DNA from: Thalassospira xiamenensis M-5 = DSM 17429
Lineage (GTDB): Bacteria > Pseudomonadota > Alphaproteobacteria > Rhodospirillales > Thalassospiraceae
DNA: 64,000 nt
Direction: 5' to 3'
NCBI RefSeq assembly: GCF_000300235.2
Contig: NZ_CP004388.1
Location: 2,213,501-2,277,500, forward strand
Shown: one piece after another, positions 39,695 to 49,296 of the stretch
Layout: each line of letters opens with the position of its first letter
How positions within the stretch are numbered: the stretch's first letter is position 1
The notes under the pieces: generated by a model
The model's database searches: none
Told to the model about the DNA's origin: nothing
What the model saw: the letters and a program-made list of their open reading frames with translations, nothing else
Translations under genes and position numbers: made by a program

Positions 39695-41014
39695 TCAGGC
39701 GCCGATCTGGTTAAGTGCCGCCTCAAGCGTGACTTCCGTCCGCTCGCCCGATTTGCGGTTTTTAAGCTCGACCACACCGGCCTTGATGCCTTTCGGGCCA
39801 ATCACGATCTGCCACGGCAGACCGATCAGGTCCATATCGGCAAACTTGCCGCCCGCGCGAATGTCGCGGTCATCATAAAGCACTTCGATACCGGCATTAT
39901 GCAGCTTGGCGTAAACATCTTCGCACGCCGCATCGCATTCATCATCCCCGGTCCGAAGGTTGATTAGGCCAACCTTGTAGGGTGCAACCGATTCCGGCCA
40001 GATGATGCCGTTTTCGTCGTGCGATGCCTCGATCAGCGCACCAACAAGGCGCGAAACGCCAATGCCGTAGGACCCCATCTGTACCGGTACTTCCTTGCCA
40101 TCCGGGCCAAGCACAGTCGCGCCCATCGGTTCGGAATATTTGGTCCCGAAATGGAAGATATGGCCAACTTCGATCCCGCGCGTCGCGATCATGTCGTCAC
40201 CGGAAATCGGGCTGTTGGCCGGATCATGCTTGTCTTCGGTCGCGGCATAATCTTCAAGCGTCGTCTGAACCCAGTTTTCAAGCCCGGTGCGATCATTCAG
40301 ATCAACCCCCTTGCCCGTCAGGTCCTTGTCCAGCCACTTCTTGTCGCAGAACACTTCGCTTTCGCCGGTTTCCGCCAGAATGATGAATTCATGACTAAGG
40401 TCGCCGCCAATCGGGCCGGTATCGGCCACCATCGGGATCGCCTTGACGCCAAGGCGCGCAAAGGTCCGGCAATAAGCCAGGAAAATCTTGTTATAGGCGT
40501 GCCGCGAACTTTCGTAATCGATATCGAACGAATACGCATCCTTCATCAGGAATTCGCGCCCCCGCATCACGCCAAAGCGCGGGCGGATCTCGTCGCGGAA
40601 TTTCCACTGAATGTGATAGAGCATCTGCGGAAGCTGCTTATAGGACCGGACATCCTTGCGGAAGATATCGGTGATCGCTTCCTCGTTGGTCGGCCCGAAC
40701 AGCATGTTACGATCATGACGGTCGGTAATGCGCAGCATCTCAAGGCCGTAATCCTCATACCGCCCGCTTTCCTGCCAAAGCTCGGCTGGCTGGATGGTCG
40801 GCATCAGCAATTCGTTAAAGCCAATCGCGTCCTGCTCTTCGCGCACGATCTGTTCGATCTTTTTAAGCACGCGATAGCCAAGCGGCAGCCAGGAATAAAT
40901 CCCTGCTGAAAGCTGGCGCACCATACCGGCACGCAGCATCAGTCGATGGGAAGCGATCTGTGCTTCTGCCGGCGTTTCCTTGAGGGTCGGCAGAAAGAAC
41001 TGGGAAAGACGCAT
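39695..41014 (-). CDS. proS: Prolyl-tRNA synthetase, short form
   Basis: ProRS charges tRNA-Pro. The 439-residue class II enzyme has [15 protein letters not shown] at the start, motif 2 region [26 protein letters not shown], split as [12 protein letters not shown] and [12 protein letters not shown], and a C-terminal anticodon-binding domain with [17 protein letters not shown]. It lacks the large editing insertion of E. coli-type ProRS (about 570 residues). This is the usual alphaproteobacterial form, in which mischarged Ala-tRNA is cleared by a separate protein. The ATG at 41014 is chosen over upstream in-frame codons because it gives the family start. Confidence 0.96.
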   Translation of the reverse strand: MRLSQFFLPTLKETPAEAQIASHRLMLRAGMVRQLSAGIYSWLPLGYRVLKKIEQIVREEQDAIGFNELLMPTIQPAELWQESGRYEDYGLEMLRITDRHDRNMLFGPTNEEAITDIFRKDVRSYKQLPQMLYHIQWKFRDEIRPRFGVMRGREFLMKDAYSFDIDYESSRHAYNKIFLAYCRTFARLGVKAIPMVADTGPIGGDLSHEFIILAETGESEVFCDKKWLDKDLTGKGVDLNDRTGLENWVQTTLEDYAATEDKHDPANSPISGDDMIATRGIEVGHIFHFGTKYSEPMGATVLGPDGKEVPVQMGSYGIGVSRLVGALIEASHDENGIIWPESVAPYKVGLINLRTGDDECDAACEDVYAKLHNAGIEVLYDDRDIRAGGKFADMDLIGLPWQIVIGPKGIKAGVVELKNRKSGERTEVTLEAALNQIGA

Positions 41015-41190
41015 CAATGCCTCGTGATGATCAAAGCTGAAAAATATCAGGTATACAAAAGACCTTGCCCGGAAAATGCGACAGCACAGCCCGAAACGCA
41101 AGCCGGAACTTGCTTTATATCGGCAACGGGTGATCTAGCGGCCAATCGTGGCAGGTTTGCGAAGACACACGGGCTTTTTCAGGTACAACC

Positions 41191-41742
41191 TTAACGGAAC
41201 CCTGCCGCCCGGCACGCCGCGGCCAATTCATCCTGCCCCGCCTCGTTGCCAAGCGGGATATCATTGAAATACACCCGCCCGTTGCGATAGGTAATCCTGC
41301 CGATATTGGACTCGCCGCTGATCCCGTCCGGCACGGAAATACCGGCATATTCAAAGAAATCAATCGTCACCGGAAATTCGATTTCCTTGGGCAGCGCATT
41401 CAGGATTGGGCTGCCGCCATCCAGATCGGCCGGGGCGACCTTGCGCCCATAAACATCCACACCAGGCTTATAGGCCACATCGTCATCGGGCACATGGCTG
41501 ACCAGTTGCTGACAGGCCGACCGCGTGACCGTGATGGTGGGCTTCGCCTTCTCAGCACCAGCAGCACCTTCCCCATCCGGCGCGGCATTTTCCCCTGCCG
41601 CCGGCCCCGGCAAGGGGGAGTCGCTTTGTGCCCAAACGCCCCCCGCACCGGTCATGATCACGCCAGCAACAAGCATCGAAACCATGAGATTCACAGGATA
41701 ATTCCCGATTTTCATAGGGCGGGTCATTACAAAACTCTTCAT
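41191..41742 (-). CDS. Secreted hypothetical protein
   Basis: I do not recognise this 183-residue protein. It has an N-terminal signal peptide (about residues 18-39, LMVSMLVAGVIMTGAGGVWAQ), then an Ala/Gly/Pro-rich linker and a folded-looking region from about 68. That region has VTRSACQQLVSHVPDDDVAYKPGVDV, FPVTIDFFEYAGI, IGRITYRNGRVYFNDIPLG and a final Cys-containing helix. The two cysteines (near 77 and 179) could form a disulfide. It lies upstream of proS in the same direction with a 176-bp gap, which more likely carries the proS promoter than a coupled operon. Similar proteins appear to be conserved in alphaproteobacteria, but I cannot name a family. Confidence 0.75.
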   Translation of the reverse strand: MKSFVMTRPMKIGNYPVNLMVSMLVAGVIMTGAGGVWAQSDSPLPGPAAGENAAPDGEGAAGAEKAKPTITVTRSACQQLVSHVPDDDVAYKPGVDVYGRKVAPADLDGGSPILNALPKEIEFPVTIDFFEYAGISVPDGISGESNIGRITYRNGRVYFNDIPLGNEAGQDELAAACRAAGFR

Positions 41743-41826
41743 ATCGCCGGTCCATCCTATTTATGTGCGGTGCAGCATCGATTCATCTGTGAATTTTGGT
41801 CAAAACATCTTGCACAAAAGTGAAAT

Positions 41827-42060
41827 ATGTGGCTTTTTGATCCTCCGCTAACGGCGCAAGATCGTTGCGGAAGACGTATCGCAGCCGCTCATAAAATTGC
41901 GGGAGGCTTTGTTGCCAATAAGCATACAAGAAGCAGGCGCGACGTCGAAATAAAACCTGTGCCAAGTGCCCAGGTCTTAGGAGGAAGCAAAAAAAGATTA
42001 CGGGAAAACAGCTATAAAAATAGCATCTTAGCAAGATCCTTGTGATCTTGCTTTTTTTTT
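41827..42060 (+). ncRNA. Candidate small RNA ending in a strong terminator
   Basis: No plus-strand gene precedes the terminator at 42031-42060, yet that terminator is the cleanest in the window. An extra hairpin GCTAT-AAAA-ATAGC (42011-42024) lies just before it. The 5' end is unknown; the start given here is only nominal. It does not match SRP RNA, tmRNA or RNase P RNA as far as I can tell. Confidence 0.35.
42031..42060 (+). terminator. Plus-strand intrinsic terminator with no upstream gene
   Basis: GCAAGATC (42031-42038) pairs perfectly with GATCTTGC (42044-42051) across a five-base loop, followed by nine T. The other strand has no T tail, so it acts only rightwards. Confidence 0.88.
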
Positions 42061-42123
42061 GGCTTTTCCCGATTGATGCCTTTTCCGCCCCCCCCCTTCC
42101 CCGACATTTTGTGCAGTCCGGCC

Positions 42124-42157
42124 AAACAAAAACCCCGCAACAAATTGTGCGGGGTTT
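42124..42157 (-). terminator. Terminator of the nuo-rnj-mce-DUF1467 direction
   Basis: On the minus strand AAACCCCGCA and TGCGGGGTTT form a ten-base-pair stem followed by a T-rich TTGTTTGG tail. It lies 23 bases after the DUF1467 gene. Confidence 0.85.
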
Positions 42158-42179
42158 GTTTCTGAATTCCGTCGCCCGA

Positions 42180-42419
42180 TCATTGCGGCGGGCGGACTTC
42201 GATCATGCCACTGGTAATCACGAAATACGCCACCAGCCACAAAATCGCCGAAATCAGGCTGGTTGCCAGAACCTTCTTCCACATATGCGGCTTTTGCGGC
42301 GCGCCACTATCATGGCCGGGCTGAACATTCTCTTCGCGCTTCACGCCGAACGGCAACACCATGAACAGCACCAGCCACCAGATCACGATGTAAACAAGGA
42401 TCGCGGAAAACCAGTTCAT
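42180..42419 (-). CDS. DUF1467 family membrane protein
   Basis: The 79-residue product has two membrane segments (about 5-24 and 50-70) joined by the conserved loop LPFGVKREENVQPGHDSGAPQKP. This matches the small DUF1467 family found next to mce and proS in alphaproteobacteria. The function is unknown. It follows mce by 54 bases and ends the transcript at a strong terminator. Confidence 0.88.
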   Translation of the reverse strand: MNWFSAILVYIVIWWLVLFMVLPFGVKREENVQPGHDSGAPQKPHMWKKVLATSLISAILWLVAYFVITSGMIEVRPPQ

Positions 42420-42473
42420 GCTGCACTCTTTTCTTGGTTGCGGGAATAAAGGCCGATACGGCGGGAAAGAAAC

Positions 42474-42878
42474 TTAAACCTGTTCAAGCTCAACAAGCGT
42501 CCCGTTAAAATCCTTGGGATGCAGGAACAGAACCGGCTTGCCATGCGCCCCGATCTTCGGCTCCCCCGTGCCCAGCACGCGCGCACCGTTTTTCAGAAGC
42601 TGATCACGCGCCGCCAGGATATCCTCAACCTCATAGCAGACATGATGAATGCCGCCCGATGTGTTTTTATCAAGGAACCCCTGTATCGGCGATCCCTCGC
42701 CCAGCGGATAGAGCAATTCGATCTTGGTATTGGGCAGTTCAACAAAGACCACAGTCACCCCGTGATCTGGTTCGTCCTGCGGGTCGGAAACCTTCGCACC
42801 TAGCACATCACGATAAAGCCGGATGCCTTCCGTAAGGTCCGGCACCGCAATCGCCACATGGTTCAGCCGTCCAATCAT
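42474..42878 (-). CDS. mce: Methylmalonyl-CoA epimerase
   Basis: The epimerase interconverts (R)- and (S)-methylmalonyl-CoA on the propionate pathway to succinyl-CoA. The 134-residue vicinal-oxygen-chelate protein has metal ligands in RLNHVAIAVPDL, GGIHHVCYEVEDI and GTLVELEQV. The FLHPKDFNGTLVELEQV end is typical of MCE rather than glyoxalase I. It lies between RNase J and DUF1467, a conserved alphaproteobacterial neighbourhood. Confidence 0.92.
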   Translation of the reverse strand: MIGRLNHVAIAVPDLTEGIRLYRDVLGAKVSDPQDEPDHGVTVVFVELPNTKIELLYPLGEGSPIQGFLDKNTSGGIHHVCYEVEDILAARDQLLKNGARVLGTGEPKIGAHGKPVLFLHPKDFNGTLVELEQV

Positions 42879-42981
42879 GTTCTACTCCTGCAATGTGATC
42901 TGCCCGATCACCGACAATCTAGGATGCACATCACGACAAAGACAACCGCCCATTTGGTCGCATGCCGCCTTCCCAAACTGC

Positions 42982-44658
42982 CTAGCCCTGCTCGTTCACC
43001 CGCACAAGATGCACCTCGATCATTGGCCGTTTGCCAAGCCGCTGACGCACCGGACGACGCAGGGATTGCCGGATCGCAAGGATCACCGCCGCATCGTCAA
43101 GCACCTCGTCATCATTCAACTGATCAACCCGGTTGCCGATCTCGGCTGCAAAATGATCAAGGCGGACATCATCGCCGACCTCGTCAAACAGGCTGGGTGC
43201 CGTAATCATCGGCTCGCCGACCATCTCGCCAAACTGGTTCAGCACCACGGTCACAAACATCACACCGTTCCACACGATGCGATTACGGTTGCGGATGGTT
43301 TCGGAATCCCGTTTCAGCAACCGCCCGCCATCAAGGCAAAGCACGCCGCTTTCGGCAACGCCAATCACGTGCGCACTGCCCGGCGACAGGCGAATGACCG
43401 TCCCGTCATGCGGGATCACCTGCTCAGGGATCTGGCATTCCGCGCCAAGGGCCGCCTGTTCGCACAGATGGCGGGTTTCGCCATGCACCGGCACAAGGAT
43501 TTTCGGACGTGTAAGCTGATACATCCGCGCCAGATCCTGCCTGCCCGGATGACCCGAAACATGGATCGGCTCATCACGCGCCGTAATCACGCGGATACCC
43601 CGCCTGATCAAAAGGTTCTGGATATAACCGATGGATTTTTCATTGCCCGGAATTTCGCGCGCCGAAAACACCACCGTATCGCCCGGATCAAGCTGCACGG
43701 TCGGATGATCGCCCTTGGCAATACGCGACATTGCCGCACGCGGTTCGCCCTGCGACCCGGTACAGATCAGCAATACCTGATCCTTGGGGACCTCCATCGC
43801 GTCTTCATCGGTCAGAAGGTTCGGATAGGATGTCAGATAGCCAACCGCTCGTGCGGCTTCGGTCACACGGTTCAATGACCGCCCGGCCAACCCGACACAG
43901 CGGTTGTTTTCATGTGCCGCTTCAACAATCGACTGCAACCGCGCAACGTTGGTCGCAAAGCACGCAACCGCAATCCGGCCCTGCGGCGTTTCGGCAAACA
44001 GTTTTGACAGGTTCTTGGCTACATCGCCTTCCGATCCGGCTTTGCCTTCGGAAAAGACGTTGGTGGAATCACAAATCAGCGCCATGACCCCTTCATCGCC
44101 AAGCGCCTCAAGCTTCTTGACATCCGATGCCTCGCCAATCTGTGGCTCGGGGTCAAATTTCCAGTCGCCGGTATGCACCACAAGCCCCTTGGGGGTGCGG
44201 ATCGCAAGCGCGTTGGGTTCAAGGATCGAATGGGTCATGGTGACGAATTCGATGTCAAACGGCCCCTTTTTGAACCGTCCGCCAAGCTCGATCACATGGA
44301 TCGGCACCTGATCGGCAAAATCGGTTTCCGCCAGTTTGGCCTTCAGGAACTCGGCGGCAAACGGGGTGGCATAGATCGGGCATTTCAGCCGCGGCCAAAG
44401 ATACGGCACCGCGCCAAGGTGATCCTCATGCGCATGGGTCAGGACAAGGCCAAGAAGTTTGTCTTTGCGTTCCTCGATAAAGGACGGATCGGGCATGACA
44501 ACATCGACACCGGGCAAACCTTCCTCGCCAAAGGAAACGCCCATATCGACCATCAGCCACTGATCGTCATATCCGTACAAATTGAGGTTCATGCCAATTT
44601 CGCCAGATCCCCCCAGCGGCACAAACAGCAATTCGTCTTTCGGCAAATACAAATCCAC
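42982..44658 (-). CDS. rnj: Ribonuclease J
   Basis: RNase J is a metallo-beta-lactamase/beta-CASP nuclease with endonuclease and 5'-3' exonuclease activity in RNA maturation and decay. The 558-residue product has the HxHxDH motif at 75-80 (HAHEDH), further metal ligands in TMTHSILEPNAL and VVHTGDWKFDPEP, the CICTGSQGEPRAAMSRI-like segment LICTGSQGEPRAAM, and VHVSGHPGRQDL-like IHVSGHPGRQDL. A C-terminal domain of about 100 residues follows. It lies downstream of birA and coaX. Confidence 0.95.
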   Translation of the reverse strand: MDLYLPKDELLFVPLGGSGEIGMNLNLYGYDDQWLMVDMGVSFGEEGLPGVDVVMPDPSFIEERKDKLLGLVLTHAHEDHLGAVPYLWPRLKCPIYATPFAAEFLKAKLAETDFADQVPIHVIELGGRFKKGPFDIEFVTMTHSILEPNALAIRTPKGLVVHTGDWKFDPEPQIGEASDVKKLEALGDEGVMALICDSTNVFSEGKAGSEGDVAKNLSKLFAETPQGRIAVACFATNVARLQSIVEAAHENNRCVGLAGRSLNRVTEAARAVGYLTSYPNLLTDEDAMEVPKDQVLLICTGSQGEPRAAMSRIAKGDHPTVQLDPGDTVVFSAREIPGNEKSIGYIQNLLIRRGIRVITARDEPIHVSGHPGRQDLARMYQLTRPKILVPVHGETRHLCEQAALGAECQIPEQVIPHDGTVIRLSPGSAHVIGVAESGVLCLDGGRLLKRDSETIRNRNRIVWNGVMFVTVVLNQFGEMVGEPMITAPSLFDEVGDDVRLDHFAAEIGNRVDQLNDDEVLDDAAVILAIRQSLRRPVRQRLGKRPMIEVHLVRVNEQG

Positions 44659-44743
44659 GGATGATCACCCTTGTCTTTCAGCGGTGAGAAATAAGATCAC
44701 GGGGCGCACCCGCGTCACTTCACAGTCAATGTCGGTTAACAGT

Positions 44744-45526
44744 CTAGTTCGATTTTTCGCTGTTGCGGCGATAAATCATCAAAAGCCCCAGCATGGTCAG
44801 ATCGCCATGCAGATGTTCGATCTCGTCAACCGCCTTGGTAAATAACGGTGCCAGACCACCGGTCGCGACAACTTTCATATTATCAACGCCCTGCTGCATG
44901 CGAATGCGCGCCAGAAGTCCCTCGATCATCGCAACATAGCCCCAGTAAACCCCGGACTGCATTGCCTCGATCGTGTTCTTGCCGATCACATTGCGCGGGG
45001 CCTCGATCGCGACCATCGGCAACTGGGCTGCTGCCATATGCAGCGCCTTGATCGAAAGGTTAACACCTGGCGCAATCACACCGCCAAGATAATTGCCTTC
45101 TTCATCGATCACGTCAAACGTGGTCGCCGTCCCGAAATCCAGAACCACAAGCGGCCCGCCAAAAAGCTTGTGCGCTGCAACCGCATTGACAAGCCGGTCG
45201 GCCCCGACCTCGCTTGGCCGATCCATGATGATCTTCATATCCAGATCAACCGCCGGGTCGCCCACCACCATCGGCTCGACATTGAAATAACGTCGGCACA
45301 GGGTTTTAAGGCTGAATTCCGCCGCCGGAACCACGGTTGCGATGATTGCGCCCGTAATCGCATCTTTCGGCACATCCGACAGGGTAAACAGATGATGCAA
45401 CCACACGCCAAGTTCATCAGCCGTGCGTTCAACCGTCGTTGAACAGCGCCACTGCCCCTTGATCGTATCGCCGTCAAACACCGCGAAAACGATGTTGGTA
45501 TTCCCGGCATCAATCGCCAGCAACAT
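44744..45526 (-). CDS. coaX: Type III pantothenate kinase
   Basis: CoaX phosphorylates pantothenate in the first step of coenzyme A synthesis. The 260-residue ASKHA-fold protein has LLAIDAGNTNIVFAVF at the start, with the phosphate-binding Asp6, RPSEVGADRLVNAVAA, and VLDFGTATTFDVIDEEG followed by GGVIAPGV. This form replaces the CoaA type. The gene follows birA by 34 bases, a conserved pairing. Confidence 0.96.
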   Translation of the reverse strand: MLLAIDAGNTNIVFAVFDGDTIKGQWRCSTTVERTADELGVWLHHLFTLSDVPKDAITGAIIATVVPAAEFSLKTLCRRYFNVEPMVVGDPAVDLDMKIIMDRPSEVGADRLVNAVAAHKLFGGPLVVLDFGTATTFDVIDEEGNYLGGVIAPGVNLSIKALHMAAAQLPMVAIEAPRNVIGKNTIEAMQSGVYWGYVAMIEGLLARIRMQQGVDNMKVVATGGLAPLFTKAVDEIEHLHGDLTMLGLLMIYRRNSEKSN

Positions 45527-45560
45527 GATGTTTCGTCTCCCCGTTATCGTCCCGTGTTAT

Positions 45561-46319
45561 TTATGCTTTAAAAAACACTTCGCCAGCACCGATGCGATGT
45601 TCCATCCCGCCCGTTTCTCTTAAAACAAGCGATCCGTCGTCATCAAGCCCGACAAACATGCCCTCAAGCGTCCTTTCGGTCAGGCGCGCAATCACCGGCG
45701 CACCAATCCCGTATGCCCGCCGAAGCCAGGCGTCACGCACCGGGGCAAAGCCCTGCGCTTCCCATACGGGCAACCAGTCTGCCACCCTCCCGACATAGGC
45801 CGAAATCAGTTCGCCCACCGAAACCGGCGCGCCAAGCGCTGAAAGCGACGTCGCCGGGCGTTCGGCATCATCGGGATAAAACGCAACATTCACCCCGGCT
45901 CCGATCACCAGATAATCGGTTTCCGAACCGTTATTCGATGCACTTTCCAGAAGAATACCCGAAATCTTGCGGCCATTGACCATCAGGTCATTGGGCCATT
46001 TGCAATCCGGCCTGACCCGATTGCCTGTCACCAGCTCAATCGCCTCGGCCAGGGCAACCGCAATCAGGAATGTCAGTTTTGCCGCTTCAAAAAGCGGGCA
46101 ATCCGGACGCAGCAAAAGGGAAGAATAAAGATTGCCAACCGGGGATGTCCATGCGCGGCCGCGCCGTCCCCTGCCCGATGTCTGTTGGCGGGCCCAAATA
46201 AGGGCGCCACTTGGGGCGCCCTTATCAGCAAGGCGTTTCGCCTCTTCATTCGTACTGTCGATCACTTCCAGTTCATGAAGATAAAAACCTTCAGGAAGCC
46301 GGATCGTCGGCTTGGTCAT
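45561..46319 (-). CDS. birA: Biotin--[acetyl-CoA-carboxylase] ligase
   Basis: BirA attaches biotin to carboxylase subunits. The 252-residue product has only the ligase part: STNEEAKRLADKG, the biotin-binding RQQTSGRGRRGRAWTSP and RPDCKWPNDLMVNGRKISGILLES. No N-terminal helix-turn-helix is present, so it cannot act as a biotin operon repressor. It begins two bases after the nuoN stop, so it is probably co-transcribed with the nuo genes. Confidence 0.95.
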   Translation of the reverse strand: MTKPTIRLPEGFYLHELEVIDSTNEEAKRLADKGAPSGALIWARQQTSGRGRRGRAWTSPVGNLYSSLLLRPDCPLFEAAKLTFLIAVALAEAIELVTGNRVRPDCKWPNDLMVNGRKISGILLESASNNGSETDYLVIGAGVNVAFYPDDAERPATSLSALGAPVSVGELISAYVGRVADWLPVWEAQGFAPVRDAWLRRAYGIGAPVIARLTERTLEGMFVGLDDDGSLVLRETGGMEHRIGAGEVFFKA

Positions 46320-46321
46320 CC

Positions 46322-47761
46322 TTACTGCCCGAGCAAGGCCGTCGCGGCAACGCCGGCACTATCCATCAACGGGTTCGGGAAGAAGACGAAAGCCAGAAGA
46401 ATGACCGTCGCAACCGCCATGATCACATTCATCTCGGTGCCGTTCTTGTCGAACGCTTCGACCGGCTCGTCGAAATACATCACCTTGATGATCCGCAGAT
46501 AGTAATAGGCACTGACGACCGAGGTCACCAGACCGATCACCGCCAGCGTCACAAGACCGGCATCAACCGCCGCCTTGAACACATAGAACTTGCCAAAGAA
46601 CCCTGCAAGCGGCGGAATACCGGCCATCGAGAACATCAGGATCGCGGTCACCGCCGCCATCAGCGGCTTGGTCTTGGCCAGACCGGCAAGATCGGTGATT
46701 TCCTCGACCATGCGGTCATTGCGACGCATCGACAGGATCACGGCAAAGGTTCCAAGGTTCATCACAAGGTAAATCCCAAGATAAACCAGAATACCCTGCA
46801 CGCCCTCTGCCGTACCGGCCGCAAGGCCAACCAGTGCGAAACCAACGTGACCGATGGATGAATAGGCCATCAGACGTTTGATATTGTCCTGACGAAGGGC
46901 TGCGAACGAACCCCATGCCATCGACAGGATCGACACCAGAACGATGATCTGCTGCCAGTCTTCGACAGCACCGGCAAACGGCCCAACCGCAACACGAACG
47001 AACAGCGCCAGACCGGCAATCTTCGGCGCGACGGCAAAGAACGCCGTAACCGGGGTCGGTGCCCCTTCATAGACGTCCGGGGTCCACATATGGAACGGAA
47101 CCGCGGAAACCTTGAAGCACAGACCGGCAAACATGAAGGCCAGACCAACCAGTGTCCCGACCGAAAGGCCGCCATTGCTGATCACATCGCCCAGAACGGC
47201 GAAGTTGGTCGAACCGGTAAAGCCATACACCATCGACATGCCATACAGCAGCATACCCGACGCAATCGACCCCAGAACGAAGTATTTCAGGCCCGATTCC
47301 GTGGCGCGAACGGTGTCGCGGCGGATCGCCGCGATCACGTAAAGTGCGAGCGACTGAAGCTCAAGACCAAGATACAGCGACAGCATGTCGGTCGCCGATA
47401 CCATCGCCATCATGCCAAGTGTGGCAAGCAGGATCAGGATCGGGAATTCGAACCGCGACATGTTTTCGCGTTCGGCGTAATTCATCGCCATCACGATACC
47501 AATCGACGAACCGATCAGGATCATCACCTTGGTGAATTTGGCAAAGGCATCTGCCGTGAACTGGCCATAGAACGCCACCCCGCCGTCACCCAGAACCACC
47601 AGCACAAGGGCGATGATCTGGGCTGCAACCGCAAGCCATGAAACGGTGCGGAAAGCCTTGTCCTTACCGGCAAACACGCCAAGCATCAGAAGGGCAAGGG
47701 CCGAAACGGCCATAAAGATTTCGGGCAATGCCGCCCCGAGGTTGAGCATAGAAACTCCCAT
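46322..47761 (-). CDS. nuoN: NADH-quinone oxidoreductase subunit N
   Basis: NuoN is one of the three antiporter-like proton-pumping subunits of complex I. The product of about 479 residues is entirely hydrophobic with about 14 helices, including [18 protein letters not shown] and the [21 protein letters not shown]-type segment (here [16 protein letters not shown]). Several ATGs lie close together (47767, 47761, 47749). 47761 has GAGGGG seven bases upstream; 47749 also has a usable site, so the first few residues are uncertain. Confidence 0.94.
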   Translation of the reverse strand: [479 protein letters not shown]

Positions 47762-47772
47762 GTTCATTCCCC

Positions 47773-49290
47773 TCAATTCGCCGCCAGCTGCGCAGCCTGA
47801 GCTGCGGCAGCCTGCGCCGTTTCGACCTGGTTGACGAGGTGTTCAACCGAAACATGCATGATGTCGAGGAAGGAGACCGGATAGACCCCCATCCAAAGAA
47901 CGATGATCACAAGCGGTGCAAAGATCAGCCATTCACGCGGGCTCATATCAAGGATCGACTTAAGGTTTTCCTTGGTAAGGGCCCCGAACACGATGCGGCG
48001 ATAGAGATACAGCGCATAAGCCGCACCAAGGATCAGACCGGTTGCGGCAAAGAATGCCACCCAGGTATTGGCTTCGAACGCGCCCAGCAATGCCAGGATT
48101 TCGCCAACGAAACCACCCGTCCCCGGAAGACCGACAGACGCCATCGTAAAGAACATGAAGATAACGGCATAACCAGGCATACGATGCACAAGACCGCCAT
48201 ACGCATCGATCTCGCGGGTATGCATGCGGTCATAAACCACACCAACACACAGGAACAACGCGCCCGATACCACACCATGGCTAAGCATCTGGAAGATCGA
48301 ACCTTCGATACCATGCTGGTTAAAGGTGAAGGCACCAATCGTCACAATCCCCATATGGGCCACCGACGAATAGGCAATCAGCTTTTTCATGTCCTGCTGT
48401 GCCAATGCGACCAGCGACGTATAGATGATCGCCACAATCGACAGCGTAAACACCAGCGGGGCAAAGGTTTCCGACGCCAGCGGCATCATCGGCAACGAGA
48501 ACCGAAGGAACCCGTAACCACCCATTTTCAGAAGCACACCGGCCAGGATCACCGAACCAGCGGTCGGTGCCTCAACGTGGGCATCCGGAAGCCATGTGTG
48601 AACCGGCCACATCGGCACCTTGACGGCAAAGGATGCAAAGAACGCCAGCCACAGCCAAAGCTGCATATTATAGCTGAACCCGTGCGCCATCAGTGTCGGG
48701 ATGTCGGTGGTGCCTGCTTCGAAATACATCGCAAGCAGCGCCACCAGCATCAGAACGGAACCCAGCAGCGTGTAAAGGAACAGCTTGAAGGCTGCATAAA
48801 CACGACGCTGACCGCCCCAGACACCGATGATGATGAACATCGGGATCAGAACGCCTTCGAAGAACAGATAGAACAGCAGACCGTCAAGCGCGCTGAACAT
48901 ACCGACCATCATCGTTTCCAGGATCAGGAACGCGATCATGTATTCCTTGACACGTTTCTGGATTGCTTCCCATGCCGACAGAATGCAGATCGGCGTCAGG
49001 AAGGTCGCCAAAAGCACGAACAGCATCGAAATGCCATCCACGCCCATGTGATAGGAAATGTTCAGGCCCGGCATCCAGTCGGCTTTTTCAACGAACTGGA
49101 AATCGGCCGTGGTGCTATCGAAATTCACCCATAGCATCAACGATGCCAGGAAGGTGAAACCCGACGTCCACAAAGCAACCCATCGGGAGTTGCGGGCGAC
49201 ATTCGCCTCTTCCCCGCGGATCAGCAGCACGAACAGTGCGCCGATCAGCGGTAAAAAGGTGACGATCGAAAGAATTGGATAATCGCTCAT
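47773..49290 (-). CDS. nuoM: NADH-quinone oxidoreductase subunit M
   Basis: NuoM is the second antiporter-like pumping subunit. The 505-residue multi-pass protein has [19 protein letters not shown], the [28 protein letters not shown] stretch with the channel lysine, and [18 protein letters not shown]. The C-terminal 40 residues are Ala/Gln-rich and hydrophilic. The stop overlaps the beginning of the nuoN translation start region. Confidence 0.96.
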   Translation of the reverse strand: MSDYPILSIVTFLPLIGALFVLLIRGEEANVARNSRWVALWTSGFTFLASLMLWVNFDSTTADFQFVEKADWMPGLNISYHMGVDGISMLFVLLATFLTPICILSAWEAIQKRVKEYMIAFLILETMMVGMFSALDGLLFYLFFEGVLIPMFIIIGVWGGQRRVYAAFKLFLYTLLGSVLMLVALLAMYFEAGTTDIPTLMAHGFSYNMQLWLWLAFFASFAVKVPMWPVHTWLPDAHVEAPTAGSVILAGVLLKMGGYGFLRFSLPMMPLASETFAPLVFTLSIVAIIYTSLVALAQQDMKKLIAYSSVAHMGIVTIGAFTFNQHGIEGSIFQMLSHGVVSGALFLCVGVVYDRMHTREIDAYGGLVHRMPGYAVIFMFFTMASVGLPGTGGFVGEILALLGAFEANTWVAFFAATGLILGAAYALYLYRRIVFGALTKENLKSILDMSPREWLIFAPLVIIVLWMGVYPVSFLDIMHVSVEHLVNQVETAQAAAAQAAQLAAN

Positions 49291-49296
49291 CGCCCG

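Larger units (their letters stand above)
41743..42179. other. Intergenic region with two terminators and no clear gene
   Basis: This 437-bp gap holds a minus-strand terminator at 42124-42157 for the mce/DUF1467 transcript and a plus-strand terminator at 42031-42060. Short open frames on both strands (41783-42034 minus, 41827-42045 plus) show no family motif, and I do not accept either as a gene. A plus-strand small RNA is the more likely reading (see the ncRNA entry). Confidence 0.6.

Noticed and set aside
41961-41995. A stretch resembling the SRP RNA tip (CAGGTC...GGAAGCA)
   Set aside because: The flanking arms do not pair with each other and the tetraloop region does not fit, so it is not 4.5S RNA.
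41783-42034. An 83-codon minus-strand frame in the intergenic region
   Set aside because: No ribosome-binding site or family motif, and it overlaps a plus-strand terminator.
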